Source: Flavobacterium foetidum
Lineage (GTDB): Bacteria; Bacteroidota; Bacteroidia; Flavobacteriales; Flavobacteriaceae
NCBI RefSeq assembly: GCF_004634245.1
Contig: NZ_SJTF01000005.1
Location: forward strand, 62,001 to 126,000
Length of the DNA: 64,000 nt
Reading direction: 5' to 3'
Positions 61,415 to 64,000 of this stretch are shown here, piece after piece (position 1 is the stretch's first letter; every line of letters starts with the position of its first letter). A program made the translations under genes and the position numbers. Below the pieces are notes generated by a model, which ran no database searches, had not been told where the DNA came from, and saw only the letters and a program-made list of their open reading frames with translations.

Positions 61415-61448
61415 AAAAATGCAAGACCAAAATTGATCTTGCATTTTT
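61415..61448. terminator. Bidirectional intrinsic terminator
   Basis: AAAAATGCAAGA (61415-61426), 10-nt loop, TCTTGCATTTTT (61437-61448), between the convergent PD40 and DJ-1/PfpI genes. Confidence 0.85.
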
Positions 61449-61478
61449 ATAATTTGATAAATCTAAAAAGAAAACAAT

Positions 61479-62027
61479 TTACGCTCTCTGACGCTCATGT
61501 ATTCCTTCTTTGATTTCTTCTACCATTTTTTTATTAAAAGCTGGTAAATCATCTGGTTTTCTGCTGGTTACTAATCCGTTGTCTACCACTACTTCTGAGT
61601 CTTCCCATTGTGCTCCAGCGTTTTTCAAATCGTTTTTAACAGAGAAAAATGAAGTTACTTTTCGACCTTCTAAAACATCCGCATCTACCAGAATCTGAGG
61701 ACCGTGACAAATAGCGGCAACTGGTTTTTTACTTTCAAAAAAGGAACGCACAAAATCTACTGCGGCCTCTTCTCTTCTTAACGAATCTGGATTTAAAACT
61801 CCTCCCGGCAGAACCAATGCATCATAATCGGCTTCATTTGCCTGATCCAATACTACGTCAACGTTATATTCGTTGCTCCAATTTCCGTCTTTCCAAGCTT
61901 TAATCGTTCCAGATTTCAAACTAATGATATCTGCATTCCATCCCTGCTCTTCTAAGTAAGCTTTAGGAGAGGCTAACTCTGATTCTTCAAAACCGTTTGT
62001 GGCTAATATGGCTATATTCTTTTTCAT
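61479..62027 (-). CDS. DJ-1/PfpI-family protein (type 1 glutamine amidotransferase-like)
   Basis: 182 residues. Nucleophile elbow AAICHGPQ with C107, a conserved acidic residue in TNGFEESEL (E14/E15) and the glycine loop VLPGGVLNPD identify the PfpI/YhbO branch. Members are proposed to be chaperones, deglycases or proteases and often relate to stress. There is no signal peptide, so it is cytoplasmic. Monocistronic. Confidence 0.9.
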   Translation of the reverse strand: MKKNIAILATNGFEESELASPKAYLEEQGWNADIISLKSGTIKAWKDGNWSNEYNVDVVLDQANEADYDALVLPGGVLNPDSLRREEAAVDFVRSFFESKKPVAAICHGPQILVDADVLEGRKVTSFFSVKNDLKNAGAQWEDSEVVVDNGLVTSRKPDDLPAFNKKMVEEIKEGIHERQRA

Positions 62028-62366
62028 GATTTTAATTTTTTAAAACGTTATTAAATTTGATTTACCTAAAATTAGTTATTTCAAATAGCCAGAGAAAACA
62101 GTCGATGTTAAAGCTTTCTTTAATAAAAGTTAATTAATTGAAACATAGTTTTTTATTAAAAAATTAAACTAAAATTATATAAAATACACGTAAGTCCAGT
62201 TTGTTATTTTATAACGGACGAAAAGCTGAGAGAATATTTATTGAATATAGAGATTTAGTTGTATGGCAATGATTGGCACCATTCGGCATAAAGCTTCTAG
62301 GAGAAATGCAATGCCAGACGCAACCTTTTAGCAAAAAACTTATCTATTTAGTAAAAACCGTAAGAT
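62028..62366. other. Gene-free stretch upstream of the broken lipoprotein
   Basis: About 340 AT-rich bases. No open frame, repeat or RNA recognised. A GG/GC element resembling a sigma-54 site near 62275 has the wrong spacing. Confidence 0.45.
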
Positions 62367-63235
62367 ATGAGCAAAATTTTAAGCTTAAGCCTTATAGCAT
62401 TTCTGCTATTTAGCTGTTCATCTGACAATTCAGAGATTCAAAAAGATGAGAAATTAGATATTGAACTTTCTAAAGGTCCTAATTCTTCGAAAATAAATTT
62501 CGCTATTGGAATTAAAAACAACGCTGACTTAAGCTTTGTTTTTAAAACCATTAATGAGCTGAATTTTGACATAAGACAAATGAACGGTTTTGTTTATCTT
62601 TCTAACACTCCTAAGAGTGATATCCCTGATTTATAGATTTACTAAATACGAAATCATACATAAACACAGGCGCTTGGAAGGCAACACCCGGCAGTGTTTT
62701 TTACTATGAACCAGAAAACAAAACCTATATTGTGAACAGTTTTTTTGAAATGAATGAAAGCAATCAAAAAGATTTGTTAGATTTAATTTCGTCCTTAAAA
62801 TTAAACCAAAAGAAAAAAGGTAATCTCGTATTAAGTATTCCCGAAGGAACACAAACTTATTGGAAAACAGAAATGAAAAAGTACTCCTTTGTTGAATGGA
62901 TTGAAACATTTGATCAGGTCTGTATACGATATGAACAACCAAGGATAATTTCTGCCAATGTTCCAGACAAAGGGAATATCAATCAATCAATTCCAATTAA
63001 AATTAAGTTTGAAGTTTTAAATGGATGTGGTGGTTTTGGCACTCTATCCGAAGTAAATTCTGGGAACACAAAAACCATTGAAATCAAGGCTAAATATGAA
63101 GGATGCTATTGCAACCAAAGTATCGAAAATATTGAAACAACCTATAATTTTATTCCTTCGAAAGCCGGAACTCATATCATAAAACTTCTACAGCCAACTG
63201 GAGATTTCTTAACTTATTCGATAAATATTCAATAA
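62367..63235 (+). pseudogene. Lipoprotein of unknown family, broken by one frameshift
   Basis: The first frame (62367-62636) gives a lipoprotein signal (SLSLIAFLLFSC) and runs to TPKSDIPDL then stops. The sense continues in another frame from about 62634: IDLLNTKSYINTGAWKATPG, SVFYYEPENKTYIVNSFFEMN and onward to the stop at 63235. One missing base near 62632-62634 (GATTTATAG) explains the shift. The intact product would be about 289 residues. The C-terminal half has a cysteine-bearing segment (LNGCGGFGTL, GCYCNQS). Family not recognised. Either real decay or a homopolymer error. Confidence 0.7.
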
Positions 63236-63260
63236 GAAAATCTATTAAAAAAAAATTATT

Positions 63261-63698
63261 TTACCTCAAATACTTTTTAATCACTAAGTACTTCAAATCG
63301 GTGTTTCCCACATTTTTGATTCCGTGCTCCATGTTAGACGGGCAGTAAAAACTGGTGTTTGGACCGGCGATTTTGGTTTTTCCGTCTAGATAGAATTCGG
63401 CTGTGCCCTCCAGAATATAGAAAAATTCCTCTTCCACGTGTCGGTGTGGCGCATGAGTCGATTTCCCAGGCTCGACAATACTCATCTTCAAGGTATTTTC
63501 CTGAGTGAAGTTTTTGTCGCCAAACCAATATTGATACCCGACTTTGGTTTTGGTGGCTTTATCTATTTCGAAATGATTGACACAGTTTTCGATTGTGTAT
63601 TGTGGCGCTGCAGTTTCTTTTTTGGTTTCTTGTGCAAAAGCAATTTGTTGAAAAAACAAAATGGCAAATGTGGTTTTGATGGTAGTTAGTGCGTTCAT
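63261..63698 (-). CDS. Exported single-domain cupin protein
   Basis: 145 residues with signal peptide TTIKTTFAILFFQQIAFAQ. The cupin core carries the first motif HAPHRHVEEEFFYILEGTAEF (H-x-H-x4-E type metal site) and a second histidine in FYCPSNMEHGIKNVG. A metal-binding periplasmic cupin of unknown substrate. Single gene on the minus strand; it ends 26 bp from the broken lipoprotein. Confidence 0.82.
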   Translation of the reverse strand: MNALTTIKTTFAILFFQQIAFAQETKKETAAPQYTIENCVNHFEIDKATKTKVGYQYWFGDKNFTQENTLKMSIVEPGKSTHAPHRHVEEEFFYILEGTAEFYLDGKTKIAGPNTSFYCPSNMEHGIKNVGNTDLKYLVIKKYLR

Positions 63699-63770
63699 TT
63701 TTTTTCTTGTAATGTTACGAAAAATTGAAGTTCATAAATTAGGTTTTATAAAATAATTATAATCATTAAC

Positions 63771-63799
63771 ATGAAGATTAGACTTTTGTCTTAACTTTG
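63771..63799 (+). promoter_or_regulatory. Candidate promoter of the last gene
   Basis: TAACTTTG (63792-63799) matches TAnnTTTG. ATG (one mismatch to TTG) lies 18 nt upstream. The box is 30 nt before the start codon. Confidence 0.4.
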
Positions 63800-63828
63800 T
63801 TTATCAAATTTAGTAAACTTTAGACACC

Positions 63829-64000
63829 ATGAAAGCAATTAATATCACAGCGTATACAGAAGATGCTTCGCAAATTGAAGCTGTAAAAGCTTTTATGAAA
63901 GCACTAAAGATAAAATTTGAAATTGCAAATGTAAAACCTTACGAATTAACTTCTGAACAACAAGAAATTCTAGACTGTCAGCTTAATTCGGACAAAAGCA
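63829..64000 (+). CDS. DUF2683-like small protein, antitoxin-like (cut by window end)
   Basis: 57 residues are visible from ATG 63829: MKAINITAYTEDASQIEAVK, then AFMKALKIKFEIANVK. The pattern of an N-terminal strand, EAVKAFMKALKIKFE helix and variable tail fits the DUF2683 group, in which short proteins are often paired with a RelE-type or PIN toxin. Any partner would lie to the right of the window, so the toxin-antitoxin idea cannot be tested here. Confidence 0.5.
   Translation, partial: MKAINITAYTEDASQIEAVKAFMKALKIKFEIANVKPYELTSEQQEILDCQLNSDKS

Noticed and set aside
62274-62290. TGGCACCATTCGGCAT as a sigma-54 promoter
   Set aside because: GG and GC are separated by 9 nt instead of 10, and no activator or suitable downstream gene is linked.

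Overview
The window reads as part of a chromosome from a Flavobacterium-like member of the Bacteroidota. Supporting signs are low GC, a SusC/SusD pair, a type IX secretion sorting domain, promoters of the TTG-N17-20-TAnnTTTG type, and almost no Shine-Dalgarno signals. No rRNA, tRNA or CRISPR array was seen.

Layout. (1) 1-2.3 kb: the edge of a rhamnose locus (rhaT, cut by the window) divergent from a GntR-type regulator, then a 58-residue histone H1-like gene. (2) 2.7-13 kb: an accessory block with a frameshifted DUF4861 gene, two small orphan genes, an NtrB/NtrC-type pair, a DMP19-like gene behind a candidate sigma-54 promoter, two tandem AraC-type paralogues, a decayed OmpA tail and a T9SS type-B surface protein. 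An IS3-family transposase tail follows at 13.4 kb. (3) 13.7-41.1 kb: a large pectin utilisation locus, all on the minus strand except its LacI regulator. The extracellular/periplasmic half (13.7-29.4 kb) holds CE12, GH28, a PL10-CE8 fusion, GH43, two GH105, an esterase, SusD, SusC and a second GH28. The cytoplasmic half (31.0-41.1 kb) holds uxaA, uxaB, kdgA, kdgK, uxaC, kduD, kduI and exuT. Together they cover de-esterification, backbone cleavage, import, hydrolysis of unsaturated dimers, and both routes (saturated via UxaC/B/A, unsaturated via KduI/D) to 2-keto-3-deoxygluconate, then pyruvate and glyceraldehyde-3-phosphate. A 14-bp palindrome (TGTAATCGATTACA and close variants) lies immediately downstream of the -7 box at three promoters of this locus and, with two mismatches, ahead of lacI itself. 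This defines a local LacI regulon.

(4) 41.4-55.8 kb: an esterase, small orphan genes, a 2H phosphoesterase, an AraC regulator with a short-chain dehydrogenase, a PepSY-like protein, a DUF4386 membrane protein, a LytS/LytTR pair, and a divergent efflux operon in the order OMF-RND-MFP. The RND pump has an EF-hand-like loop in a cytoplasmic insert. (5) 55.8-60.4 kb: the most unusual region. It has an orphan ABC/SMC-type ATPase and a small protein with Cas2-like features, separated by a GC-rich 20-bp-arm inverted repeat. These are followed by an array of about seven palindromic 100-125 bp repeats with a GIY-YIG nuclease gene inside it, and a cluster of REP-like hairpins. (6) 60.4-64 kb: a PD40 beta-propeller protein, a DJ-1/PfpI protein, a frameshifted lipoprotein, a cupin and the start of a DUF2683-like gene.

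Functions are assigned by reading motifs and overall similarity to known families from memory. No database search was run.
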